Shown here: positions 7,901 through 15,533 of the stretch, piece by piece
How the letters are laid out: each line of letters begins with the position of its first letter
How positions within the stretch are numbered: the first letter of the stretch is position 1
Assembly (NCBI GenBank): GCA_041853585.1
Contig: JBGZSM010000024.1
Location: 1-19,378 of the forward strand
Direction: 5' to 3'
DNA: 19,378 nucleotides
Source: JAUNKE01 sp041853585
GTDB lineage: Bacteria; Bacillota; Clostridia; Peptostreptococcales; Filifactoraceae
Program-made: the position numbers and the translations under genes
The notes under the pieces: model-generated
The model's input: the letters and a program-made list of their open reading frames with translations, nothing else
Databases searched by the model: none
What the model was told of the DNA's origin: nothing

Positions 7901-10241
7901 CGGAACCGTATTTAGAACCGGTAAGACACAAGCGGACGGAACTTTGTTCCTAAAAGCTTTACCGGCGGGACAATACAAATTGAAAGAGACCGCAGCGCCT
8001 GCAGGATTCGAATTGGATTCTACTGAGTACAGCGTTCTTGTAGAAAAAAGTACAAGTGGAAGATTCACTACAACAATAAATGGTAACAAAAATATTCTTA
8101 CGGTTTCAAACTTCAAAAACGATACCGGAAAACTCAAAGTTACAAATGAAGTGACCGGTAGCGCATCCGATCCGAAAAAGGACTTCCCGTTCAAAGTGGA
8201 ATTCTCCGATGGCGGAACTTACAACTATATCCGTAACGACGGTACAAGTGCAAAAATAAAAAGTGGCGATACCATCCAGCTCAAGCATGGAGAATCCTTT
8301 ACAATCGTAGGAATGCCGAAAGATTTACAAGTAACGATAACAGAAACACCGGGCGACTACAAAGTAACACCGAATCCGGTGCAAAAAGCGGTCATCGTTG
8401 CAAAACAAACCAAAGAGCTCAAGTTTGTAAACACGAAAGATGCAGTCGTTGTCGGCGATTTGAAAATCAGTAATGAGGTAAAAGGAACGGATTCCGACCC
8501 TACAAAACCGTTCACTTATCAAATCACATTGCCGGCAAATTTGACAGGTGAGTATGAATATGTCGGTGAAGGCGGCGCTGCAAACGGAAAGATTAAGAGC
8601 GGCGGAACTTTCACATTGAAACACAATCAGGCAATCACCATCAAAGGATTGCCGGTCGGAACGGAAGTAATGGTTACCGAAACGCCGGACGATTACAAAG
8701 TAACCCCGGGCGCGGTACAAACCGGAAAGGTAAAAGACCCTGCCCAACCGATCGAGCACCTTCACTTTGTAAATACGAAGGACAAAGTTGCTCCAACCAA
8801 AGGGCAGCTGACTATCAGCAATGAAATCAAAGGTGATGCGGCGGATTTGACCAAGAAATTCACCTTTACCATCAAGCTTCCTGCCGGAATGTCTCTAAAC
8901 TATAAAGGAAACGGAGTGCCGGACGGAACATTGAAAGATGGCGATACCTTTGAGCTTACCAATGCTCAATCCATTACCCTCGAAGAAATTCCATTCGGAA
9001 CCGAAATTTCCGTAACGGAGACACCGGATGATTATACGGTAACTCCATCCGCTACTCAAAAAGCAACGGTGGATGCAAACAATATTCATCCGATTTTACC
9101 ATTCGTGAATACGAAAACTAATTCCGGCGGCGGTAATCCTCCGGGTGGCGGTACAAATCCTGCCGACAAAGGAAATCTTGAGATCAGCAATGCAGTTTCA
9201 GGAGCGGGAGCGGATTTGAACAAGCCTTTCCACTACACGATAACTTTTGACGGTGGTGGAGAATTCACTTATGAGCATAGCAACCAAACAACCGGAAAAA
9301 TTAAGAGTGGCGATAACTTCGTTTTGAAAAACGGCGAGAAGATTCTTATTAAAGATATGCCGATCGATTTGGTAGTAACGATTGTAGAAGACCCAATCGT
9401 ATCTTCCGGATATATCGTGGACCCGCCAACGGGAACCATCGTGAAGAAAATTGAAAAAGGTACTGTATACGCACCGTTTAAAAATACGAAAGACCTTGCT
9501 GCTCAACAGGGCAATTTGATTATTACCAATACCGTAACCGGACCGGGAGCGGACAAAAACAAAGACTTTACTTTCACGGTAGTTACCGGTGACGGAAAAG
9601 AATATGAATATGAAAAGAGTGACGGCTCGACCGGAAAAATTAAAGACGGCGAGAGCATCACTTTGAAAGATGGCGAGAGAATCATCATCAAAGATTTACC
9701 GAAAGATTTACCGGTAACCGTTACGGAAACCGTAGATCCGGACTACACACCAAATAAAGTGAGCGAGTCCAAGGTAATTGTTGTCGGAGGCGCAAATCAA
9801 ATTGACTTTGTCAATGTAAGAAGACCTTCCGTCGTACCAACTCCTCCGCCAAGCAGCGGTGGAAATACCGGCGGTTCTCCACATTCACCGGTGAGACCGG
9901 ATAGAGAGCCTAATCAGCCGTCCACTCCACCGACACCGAATACGCCAAATGATACGACAACTATCGATGATAACCGTACGCCATTGGCAAACCAAGATAC
10001 CAACTCCGGAAACAGAGACCCGCAAACAAATCGCGATAATGTATCCGGCGAAGTGATTGAAGATCATGTTGTACCGAAAGCTGATTCTCCAAAGAGCAAA
10101 GTACCGAAAGTAGGCGGTGCTCCGAAAACAGGCATCAACTATGTAGGCTCAATGCTCAAAGGTTCAGTGGGAATCGCAGCGGCAATTCTATTCATTCTGA
10201 TTCTAATCGACGAATATCGTTTCAGAAAATATGGACGCTAA
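4923..10241 (+). CDS. Very large cell-wall-anchored adhesin B with five tandem stalk repeats
   Basis: This 1772-residue paralogue of A is the longest of the three. The ATG at 4923 is chosen over one at 4908 because GGGAGGA (4910-4916) is the ribosome-binding site and would lie after the earlier start. The signal peptide ends near SYA (residue 33) or ATA (residue 36). The N-terminal adhesion domain and Ig-like modules align with A module by module to about 965. Shared marks include 'YNPKDRTLTWTI' and the 'G-Q-Q-Y-V-D-G-T-F' stretch. A Cna-B domain (967-1068, E-box ETAAPAGF) is followed by five DUF7601/DUF5979-like repeats (from 1069, 1178, 1294, 1417 and 1530). A Pro-rich spacer leads to APKTG (1733-1737), a hydrophobic stretch and a basic tail RKYGR. 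The five repeats probably form a long stalk. All five have Asn where the repeat of A has Lys. The ligand is unknown. Confidence 0.9.
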   Translation: MQRNNKLKWLSYCMAMLLVLNIFFPPEFINSYATAYGKDKLENIAVTIKQNGAVLGDNAEFDAKSPLDVFVQFKVPVEGGTTGGIKKGDTLEFEVADDLELIGTIDNLPLFPIDDNKVRDPFNIATLSVRNQNDKLMAFIDFNGNDSHFEPGVNNATLDFNMSLRYSGDQDGDQDGKYHIEILNKTFTFVKAPPKMEYALTKSGAFADSKKRIIDWTIVASVKKDNFPFTLKDMKLVDELSGNVGSYVPNSFTINGEAVSDAQVIQGNTIQYLFADDFVGERTIKFQTMLADDVYFTDAVQKINNTAKLANTNDHSVKEASASLEYKGEWIKKGSTDDPQGSSAIYNPKDRTLTWTITANDQEATLRNAVITDQLEGGLTYRSSTLKKWNGNAWSAPENIVPQNDEYSLGTIDTKVMLTIVTNVPDADYSAEQKVFKNRATLRWDGGISGTGYVDGRVGYNALEVKTAGVNMQTGQIDWNVKVNQKQQNIPDLRLYHVFVHGDKQLDLTKVDGVPSGFNPTYNTNYVQNYGQQYVDGTFNRSDLNFTHHKLTINGKVVGDMLEITGFAKDKVEEMNFATKVVSPRVILKNSNEYSKNTGALFSSNTGINMSTANATYASRMLYKELLNRDVIKNPSVGVNSKKTRDLKLGFDYAEKAAIFRISLNANGIDFKSRQIFNATTNDFTNLGKITVKDTLPPGWVFDKIDGKDFLIFEGNINSGGIDTLAKDTTPDDVAGLNVSLEGESATFTFDNLDKPYVILVKAKPSEEKQKEYFSKNGSTTVENKVVISAENSKATATYTQVVEIESQVVNKEFLFENAGNSVTWTVDYKPGNVNINGQKITDKLSNGIDLRTDGNGQLLLEEAGTKYFTIKELVLQADGTYTEGADVPVVIGQNVSYDNASRTLTLKIADPQKAYRFKYLTDITGSANEEVSNSVTLSGALAQPAETKRTFIITEAQASATLGRSGWLKIVKVDGTTNAILPNAEFSILLADGTVFRTGKTQADGTLFLKALPAGQYKLKETAAPAGFELDSTEYSVLVEKSTSGRFTTTINGNKNILTVSNFKNDTGKLKVTNEVTGSASDPKKDFPFKVEFSDGGTYNYIRNDGTSAKIKSGDTIQLKHGESFTIVGMPKDLQVTITETPGDYKVTPNPVQKAVIVAKQTKELKFVNTKDAVVVGDLKISNEVKGTDSDPTKPFTYQITLPANLTGEYEYVGEGGAANGKIKSGGTFTLKHNQAITIKGLPVGTEVMVTETPDDYKVTPGAVQTGKVKDPAQPIEHLHFVNTKDKVAPTKGQLTISNEIKGDAADLTKKFTFTIKLPAGMSLNYKGNGVPDGTLKDGDTFELTNAQSITLEEIPFGTEISVTETPDDYTVTPSATQKATVDANNIHPILPFVNTKTNSGGGNPPGGGTNPADKGNLEISNAVSGAGADLNKPFHYTITFDGGGEFTYEHSNQTTGKIKSGDNFVLKNGEKILIKDMPIDLVVTIVEDPIVSSGYIVDPPTGTIVKKIEKGTVYAPFKNTKDLAAQQGNLIITNTVTGPGADKNKDFTFTVVTGDGKEYEYEKSDGSTGKIKDGESITLKDGERIIIKDLPKDLPVTVTETVDPDYTPNKVSESKVIVVGGANQIDFVNVRRPSVVPTPPPSSGGNTGGSPHSPVRPDREPNQPSTPPTPNTPNDTTTIDDNRTPLANQDTNSGNRDPQTNRDNVSGEVIEDHVVPKADSPKSKVPKVGGAPKTGINYVGSMLKGSVGIAAAILFILILIDEYRFRKYGR
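8127..9830 (+). repeat. Five tandem protein-stalk repeats inside gene B
   Basis: The repeats are about 107-123 codons long and start G-x-L-x-[VI]-[ST]-N at residues 1069, 1178, 1294, 1417 and 1530. Each has a 'K/T-[IL]-K-[SD]-G' turn, a '[VI]-[TV]-E' strand and a closing 'F-x-N' Asn. They are similar at protein level but diverged in DNA, so the array is not recent. A Gly/Pro insert (SGGGNPPGGG) separates repeats 3 and 4. Confidence 0.8.
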
Positions 10242-10275
10242 GAGATAAATAGCAAAAAATACGACTTCAATTTTA

Positions 10276-10319
10276 AAACCAACCACCCTTTCTTCGGAAT
10301 CGGTGGTTGGTTTCTTTTT
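10276..10319 (+). terminator. Intrinsic terminator of gene B
   Basis: AAACCAACCACC (10276-10287) pairs perfectly with GGTGGTTGGTTT (10302-10313). The loop contains a small inner stem with a TTCG tetraloop (10290-10299). TTTCTTTTT follows. It lies 34 nt after the stop of gene B. Confidence 0.9.
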
Positions 10320-10760
10320 GGATGAAAATGCAACTTTACAAAAAGCTCGTCACTTTCATTTTATACTAATACCTAATACGCCACAGAAAAAATATTCTTT
10401 TTCCGTTCCGATGGAACGGCGGAACGGTGGGGTCACTGCTCCCTACAAGGCGGGAAGCAAAAAACGGTTATTCAAAATACAAATTATTGATAACTCTGTT
10501 TTTTAATGGGTATTAGTATTAATTCAAGCATGTTCCTTATTCCAAGACTTTTCATATCAAGTCATTTTGAAATACCAATCCGAAATTACAACATCAAAGG
10601 CAAATTTTATAGAAAAAAGTTCTACGACGATACAAAATCCGTCGGATTGAAATCAATTTTAATTTTCCATATTTCATTTAGCGCCAGCCATCCACGATTC
10701 TTATAACAAATTTATAATTTGAATCAGATAATTGTAGGAAATTTTCTCCATTTTCGTTTC
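10320..10760. other. Non-coding gap between genes B and C
   Basis: No convincing gene is seen. Short open frames here have no good ribosome-binding site or recognisable domain. A GC-rich island at 10403-10460 contains CCGTTCC (10403-10409) facing two copies of GGAACGG (10413-10419 and 10421-10427), which can form alternative hairpins. A 15-bp palindrome, CAAATT-TAT-AATTTG, lies at 10707-10721. Confidence 0.5.
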
Positions 10761-10762
10761 AA

Positions 10763-10796
10763 ATTATGGTTACAAACTCCATAATCATGGTATAAT
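10763..10796 (+). promoter_or_regulatory. Promoter of gene C with overlapping inverted repeat
   Basis: TGGTATAAT (10788-10796) is an extended -10 with a perfect TATAAT. The -35 is weak (TGGTTA, 10767-10772, 18-nt spacer). ATTATGG (10763-10769) and CCATAAT (10779-10785) form a perfect 7-bp inverted repeat with a 9-nt gap, covering the -35 and spacer, as a repressor operator would. The leader would be about 45-50 nt. Confidence 0.55.
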
Positions 10797-10850
10797 TGAA
10801 AGGATGATTAAAAAGGATTCTTTATTTTAAAATATGATGGAGGAGAAAAA

Positions 10851-13800
10851 TTGCAAAGCAAAAAAAGAAGAAATCTACTGAGTCTTTTGATGGCAACCCT
10901 ACTTATTCTCAATGTATTTTTGCCGTCCGAGATTTCATATGCAAAAGATTTGAACAAAAATGATATTGTCACCGATGAAAAAATCATCTCATTGACGCAA
11001 GATGGCGCAGCTATCGTCGATACCATTGACGCCGGCAAGAGAATTAAAATGAATTCTCAACTCGCGCTGAAACTAATCGATACCACCTCTCAAAACATTT
11101 TGGCAAACAAGGATGACCGATTGGTGATTCCGATTCATAAGGATTTGAAAATTTCCGGAACACCTGCTCCGAAAGAGATTAAAGACGGCGATACCGTCGT
11201 AGGAACCATCACTTATCAAAACGACGCAACCTTGGGCGCGGTAGCGGTGATTGACTTTACGCTCGACCAAGGTGCATTGCCTGAGGATGAGCGCATCGGC
11301 AGCATACCAACGCTTGATGTTTCGGCGGAATTGGAATATGCCGGTGATGCAAGTGACTTGCCGAAGGACATTTCACTATTCGGCAAGGTATATCGACTCT
11401 TACCCCCTACTCCACAAACCCGACACAGCCTTACAAAGACGGGATTGCTCAATTTAAAAACCCAAAGCATTACTTGGACAATCAACATTGTCGGCAAGGA
11501 TCAAAATGACCGAGCGATGAGCTTGAGCAATACGAAATTTTTAGATGAGCTGGGTGCCGAGCTGAGCTATGTGGCGAATTCATTTAAAGTAGACCAAAAA
11601 CCGGTAAGCATCGCTGCGGATAACGGCGGTAATCGCGTGGAATATCTCTTCCCTTCCGGAAGCGGCGATACCGTACAAGTTACTTTTGACACCAAAATTA
11701 CAGATGATACATTCTTTAATCAGATTGAAAAGGGCTTCAATGTAACCGGAAAAAACAGCTATGAAGCCGTGACGATTAAAAATCATGCTCAACTGTTGAA
11801 TGAAAAAAATGAACCGATTACCGAAAATGAAGCAAGCGTGAATTTCACGCCGGAATGGATTTCAAAATACGGAATCTCTCATTACAACGCGATTGCAAAA
11901 AATCAAGATGTATATACAATTTCTTGGGTCATTGAGGTAAATAAAGATGCGCTTGTTATGAGCAATGCCGTCGTAAAAGATTCACTGCCGGATGGACTTG
12001 TATTTGAGCAAGCCGTCATCGAAAAATCGGAAAACGGCAATTGGACCACAGTACAGGAAATAAAAACTGATCCGGGCGAAAGCTATCATCTCGGTAACAT
12101 CGATTCCATGCACCGAATCACAATCGTTACCGGCATTGATAAAAACAAATTCGTAAATCAAAGAAAATCGTTTGAAAATCAAGCATCTCTTACTTTTGAC
12201 GAATATTCAAATCCGATAAACTCCAAAGATATTGCGGAAGCCGGACTCAATGCGCTCGGCAAAAGACCGGGCTTGAATGATGAAAATGGTGCGCCTCATA
12301 AGGTTGCACTGAAATGGGAAGAAGACGGACTATATGCATACTGGCATGTTTCCGTCGAATTGAAAAACAGCATCCAATCGAACAAGCTGAAAATTTTCGA
12401 TGTGCTGAGCTTCAACCATGACATCAAAGATATGAATAACAAAGTGCCTTTGGATTTAAGCACCGTTGATATCGATTCGTTACCGGTTGAAATACAGGCG
12501 AATCTCGCGGATTTCAGCACACAAAACTATCAGGCAATCGGGCAGCAATATGTGCCTTACAGTTTTAAAAGTCCGGATGGCTTGGAGCTTATTGTTCATT
12601 CCATTCGTAAAGGATATACTGATGTTGCTCAGGTGATGGAAATCTATAACATCGACCCTTCCAAGAGACAAACTTTTTCTTACAAGACCAAAATTGTCGA
12701 TGTGAGCTTGCTGTTCCCGAATACTCAAGAAACTTATTCACAAAATGAAGTTCGCAATACGGCTGTTCTGCTTGATGGGAACAAAGTGATTACGCACGCT
12801 TCCAATCGACATTTCAATCAGAATTCAAGCATTTATAAAGAAGCGATACCTGCTCAAAAAATTGTGGACTTACAATCTCCGGAAAAATATGTCAATGCAA
12901 CATCCGATAACAAGGAGACCAATGCAGGACAAGTTTACAACTATATGGACGGCTCCGTCGTTTTCCGTCTCAGCGTCAACGCGAGCGAGCGGGATTTTGA
13001 CAAAGCGACTGTTTTGAATACGGACACCGGATCGCTTACTCCAATCGGCATGATGAAATTGACCGACAAACTGCCAATGGGCTGGAGTCTCGTTCCTTTT
13101 GAAAACGGTGAAAAATTTATTCTCTTCGCCGGAAAAGAGCGCGCAGGACTCGGACTGAAGGCGGATGAAAGCAAAAAACTCGACGCCGCGACAATCGGAG
13201 TGGAGCTTGATGAACAAAATGAAGAAGTGACTTTCTCCTTTACCAAAGGACTGAACAAATCCTATGTTATCCTGCTCAAAGCGAAACCAAGTTCGGATAC
13301 GCTCAAAGACTATTATGCCAAAAAACACAATGGCGGATGGTCGATGGATATTCGAAAAGACCATATCAAAGAGAGCAATCGTGTTGAGCTTGGCTCAGAC
13401 ACATGGAAGCTCAACGGCAAAGCGCATGGACTTCATCAATATCAGGATGTTCACATGAAATTTGAACTGTTGAGCAAAAAGGCAACCTATGAAGGCAACG
13501 GTTCAATCCGTTGGGATATCGACTACAAAGCTTCCGGTGCGGAATATTCGAAAGGAAATGAAAATCCGAAGCTGGTAGACAAATTGCCGGTGGGCATCGA
13601 GCTTCCGGTGGATGCAAACGGCGAGTTGCTATTCGGCAATGAGCATATTCGAATTCATGAGCTCTTACCGAATGTTGCCGGCGAATTCCAAAGCGGACCT
13701 TTCGTTGCCAATGCGAAAGACTATGTAAAATATGACCAAGTGAGCCGAACTATCACCTTTACGGTTCCTGAGAAAAATAAAAACTATCGATTCATCTACA

Positions 13801-14732
13801 CCACGGATGCTGTCGAAAATGTAGGTAATATTACAAATTCCGTAAAAATCGAAGGCGATGACAGTGCACCGAAAAATCCGATTTCCGCAAACTTTACCGT
13901 TGAAGAAATCCATGTCAATGCTACATTGGAAAGACTTGGCGCTCTGAAAATCCTAAAGGTTGACTCAAAAGACAAAACCGCTTTGTTGCTGGGAGCGGAA
14001 TTTGAACTTCGTAGCAATTCCCAAAAAGTCATTCGACAAGGCGCGACCGATTCAAACGGAAAATTGAGCTTCATCTATTTGCCAATCGGTGAATATCAGC
14101 TTGTCGAAACCAAAGCGCCTGCCGGATACGAGTTGGATTCAAAGGCAAAGAAAGTGGTGATTGTAAAAGACAATGCGCTCCGAAAAACAAAAACTTTTGT
14201 GGATGATAAAGAGTTGAGCAAAGCGGAATTGACGATTGAAAATGTAAAAACAAATTCAGGAAGTCCGCTCATTCCTCTACAACCGGCTCAACCGGTACCG
14301 CAACCGCCATCCAACAGCGGCGGCGGAAGTGGCGGAAGCGGAAACACACCAAACTCAACAATTCGTCCGGACAGCCCGAGCGCACCGCAAAATCCAAACA
14401 CTCCGGAAAGTCCGAATACACCGCAACCACCGGGAGGGGAAACCATTACGGATAATACCGTACCGCAGGGAACGAATCAAAACAACCCTTCCGCACAAAA
14501 CAAAGTTCCAACGAGCAATCCGGCGGAAAGCGAGATAGACAACAACAGCGTTCCGAAGGTACAAGCTCAAACGGGTTCAAAAGAAAAAACAGCTATCCAA
14601 AAGATAAACCGTGTACCGAAAACCGGAATTTCTTTCTACTATTCGCTGATTAAACAAGCCTCTTTGGTCGGTTTGGCATTTCTTTTGATTATGCTCACAA
14701 TGGATTGGGCAACTTCCAAGAAGAAAAAATAA
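10851..14732 (+). CDS. Large cell-wall-anchored adhesin C (TTG start, no stalk repeats)
   Basis: This 1293-residue protein is the third paralogue. Translation most likely starts at TTG 10851, because GGAGGAG (10839-10845) lies 5 nt upstream and the resulting N-terminus (MQSKKRRN, then a hydrophobic core ending SYA at residue 31) matches the signal peptides of A and B. The N-terminal adhesion domain and Ig-like modules run to about 1029, with the same 'W-I-S-K' and 'D-x-L-P-x-G' signatures. The third module is longer and more diverged than in A and B. A Cna-B domain spans about 1030-1137 (K in ILKVDS, E-box VETKAPAGY, N in ENVK). The DUF7601-like repeats of A and B are absent. A Gly/Ser- then Pro/Asn-rich spacer leads to VPKTG (1255-1259), a hydrophobic stretch and KKKK. 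It is expected to be sortase-anchored. The ligand is unknown. Confidence 0.88.
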   Translation: MQSKKRRNLLSLLMATLLILNVFLPSEISYAKDLNKNDIVTDEKIISLTQDGAAIVDTIDAGKRIKMNSQLALKLIDTTSQNILANKDDRLVIPIHKDLKISGTPAPKEIKDGDTVVGTITYQNDATLGAVAVIDFTLDQGALPEDERIGSIPTLDVSAELEYAGDASDLPKDISLFGKVYRLLPPTPQTRHSLTKTGLLNLKTQSITWTINIVGKDQNDRAMSLSNTKFLDELGAELSYVANSFKVDQKPVSIAADNGGNRVEYLFPSGSGDTVQVTFDTKITDDTFFNQIEKGFNVTGKNSYEAVTIKNHAQLLNEKNEPITENEASVNFTPEWISKYGISHYNAIAKNQDVYTISWVIEVNKDALVMSNAVVKDSLPDGLVFEQAVIEKSENGNWTTVQEIKTDPGESYHLGNIDSMHRITIVTGIDKNKFVNQRKSFENQASLTFDEYSNPINSKDIAEAGLNALGKRPGLNDENGAPHKVALKWEEDGLYAYWHVSVELKNSIQSNKLKIFDVLSFNHDIKDMNNKVPLDLSTVDIDSLPVEIQANLADFSTQNYQAIGQQYVPYSFKSPDGLELIVHSIRKGYTDVAQVMEIYNIDPSKRQTFSYKTKIVDVSLLFPNTQETYSQNEVRNTAVLLDGNKVITHASNRHFNQNSSIYKEAIPAQKIVDLQSPEKYVNATSDNKETNAGQVYNYMDGSVVFRLSVNASERDFDKATVLNTDTGSLTPIGMMKLTDKLPMGWSLVPFENGEKFILFAGKERAGLGLKADESKKLDAATIGVELDEQNEEVTFSFTKGLNKSYVILLKAKPSSDTLKDYYAKKHNGGWSMDIRKDHIKESNRVELGSDTWKLNGKAHGLHQYQDVHMKFELLSKKATYEGNGSIRWDIDYKASGAEYSKGNENPKLVDKLPVGIELPVDANGELLFGNEHIRIHELLPNVAGEFQSGPFVANAKDYVKYDQVSRTITFTVPEKNKNYRFIYTTDAVENVGNITNSVKIEGDDSAPKNPISANFTVEEIHVNATLERLGALKILKVDSKDKTALLLGAEFELRSNSQKVIRQGATDSNGKLSFIYLPIGEYQLVETKAPAGYELDSKAKKVVIVKDNALRKTKTFVDDKELSKAELTIENVKTNSGSPLIPLQPAQPVPQPPSNSGGGSGGSGNTPNSTIRPDSPSAPQNPNTPESPNTPQPPGGETITDNTVPQGTNQNNPSAQNKVPTSNPAESEIDNNSVPKVQAQTGSKEKTAIQKINRVPKTGISFYYSLIKQASLVGLAFLLIMLTMDWATSKKKK

Positions 14733-14733
14733 T

Positions 14734-14783
14734 AATCCGATTCGGATTTGAGCATAGCAGCTTTTGGCTGCTATGCTTTTTTT
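14734..14783 (+). terminator. Intrinsic terminator of gene C
   Basis: AGCATAGCAGC (14751-14761) pairs perfectly with GCTGCTATGCT (14767-14777) around TTTTG, followed by seven T. A smaller inverted repeat, AATCCGA-T-TCGGATT (14734-14748), lies between it and the stop codon. Confidence 0.92.
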
Positions 14784-14901
14784 ATTCCAAGGAAACGGCA
14801 GGGTTACGAACCTAGCCAAATTTTCCAATGTCAAAAAATGCATAGCCCTCTTTTTTACAGATATTTCAAAGTTCACAAAACACAAGCCTTTCTCTCTAAA
14901 C

Positions 14902-14931
14902 TTGATAGCCCTTTGTACTCTATGGTATAAT
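14902..14931 (+). promoter_or_regulatory. Promoter of the lipoprotein pair
   Basis: TTGATA (14902-14907) and TATAAT (14926-14931) are 18 nt apart, with TGG just before the -10 (extended -10). ATAGCCCT at 14905-14912, overlapping the -35, is repeated at 14842-14849. The expected transcript start is near 14938, giving a leader of under 30 nt. Confidence 0.75.
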
Positions 14932-14964
14932 AGGAAAGGAATTTTGATTAGAAAGGAAAGATTT

Positions 14965-15525
14965 ATGAAGAAATTGTGGTCAATCGCCATCATCATCATG
15001 GTAACCAGCTTACTGTCCGGATGCTTCGGCAAATCGGCAAATAATCAAACGATTGGCGATAAGAAATTCGGTTTTGTGGATGTAGAAAACACCGATTGGA
15101 AACCGCTCGAAATATCTTCCGAGAAATCCAAAGATGATATGTTGAGCACTCTTTATTTTGATGAAAAGACCAACAGCATCGAACTGGCTCTATATGGAAA
15201 AGAAGATATCACCTCCAGCGCAACATTGGAAGAAATTGCTGAAGATATTAAAATCTATATTTCGCCCGACTCGCCGGATGGACAAAACAATTCGAATACG
15301 AGCAATTCAAGCGTGGAAAATGTCGATTTCGGCAAAAATAAATACAAAGCGCTTGCAATCACCGTAAACTATACATCCGATTTGTCAAAAGAAGCAATCA
15401 TAGCGCGCGCTTGGGTGTTCTTGGATGAAAACAATCTGTATCGCTATGTTATTTTGGATGCAACCAAAGAAACTTTTGACGAATTGAGCAAGCAAATCAG
15501 CAAATCGTTCCGATTGGAATCTTAG
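14965..15525 (+). CDS. Small lipoprotein of unknown function
   Basis: This is a 186-residue predicted lipoprotein. The start at 14965 is chosen because AAGGAAAG (14953-14960) precedes it and it gives a proper lipoprotein signal. A much longer upstream open frame would place the promoter inside the gene. Residues 1-20 form a type II signal peptide with lipobox LSGC (Cys20), so the mature protein should be tethered to the outer face of the membrane. The rest is a single domain of about 155 residues: TIGDKKFGFV (29-38), W45-K-P-L, YFDEKTNSIELA (64-75) and AWVFLDENNLYRYV (149-162). A Ser/Asn-rich loop lies at about 102-117. The next gene is a clear paralogue with the same landmarks. I do not recognise the family; a PsbP/Mog1-like fold is only a guess. 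Confidence 0.85.
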   Translation: MKKLWSIAIIIMVTSLLSGCFGKSANNQTIGDKKFGFVDVENTDWKPLEISSEKSKDDMLSTLYFDEKTNSIELALYGKEDITSSATLEEIAEDIKIYISPDSPDGQNNSNTSNSSVENVDFGKNKYKALAITVNYTSDLSKEAIIARAWVFLDENNLYRYVILDATKETFDELSKQISKSFRLES

Positions 15526-15533
15526 GGGGAATT

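Noticed and set aside
8127..9830. CRISPR-like or recent tandem DNA repeat
   Set aside because: The periodicity is about 320-370 bp and only at protein level; it reflects tandem domains.
10303..10706. Two small open frames of 66-67 codons between B and C
   Set aside because: The first starts inside the B terminator stem; neither has a convincing ribosome-binding site, domain or signal. They are probably chance frames or parts of a dispersed repeat.
8325..13364. Minus-strand open frames of 140-165 codons inside B and C (8325-8765, 7751-8194, 12870-13364)
   Set aside because: They lie opposite strongly coding sequence, have no ribosome-binding sites and read as low-quality Cys/Phe/Ser-rich shadows.
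141..14732. Sortase-assembled pilus operon
   Set aside because: Cna-B domains with an E-box are present, but there is no pilin-specific sortase in the window, no clear YPK-type pilin motif, and the proteins are far larger than usual pilins. Single anchored adhesins fit better.
14764..14964. N-terminal extension of the lipoprotein upstream to 14764
   Set aside because: It would begin in the terminator of gene C, contain the promoter, and bury the lipobox signal peptide at residue 68.
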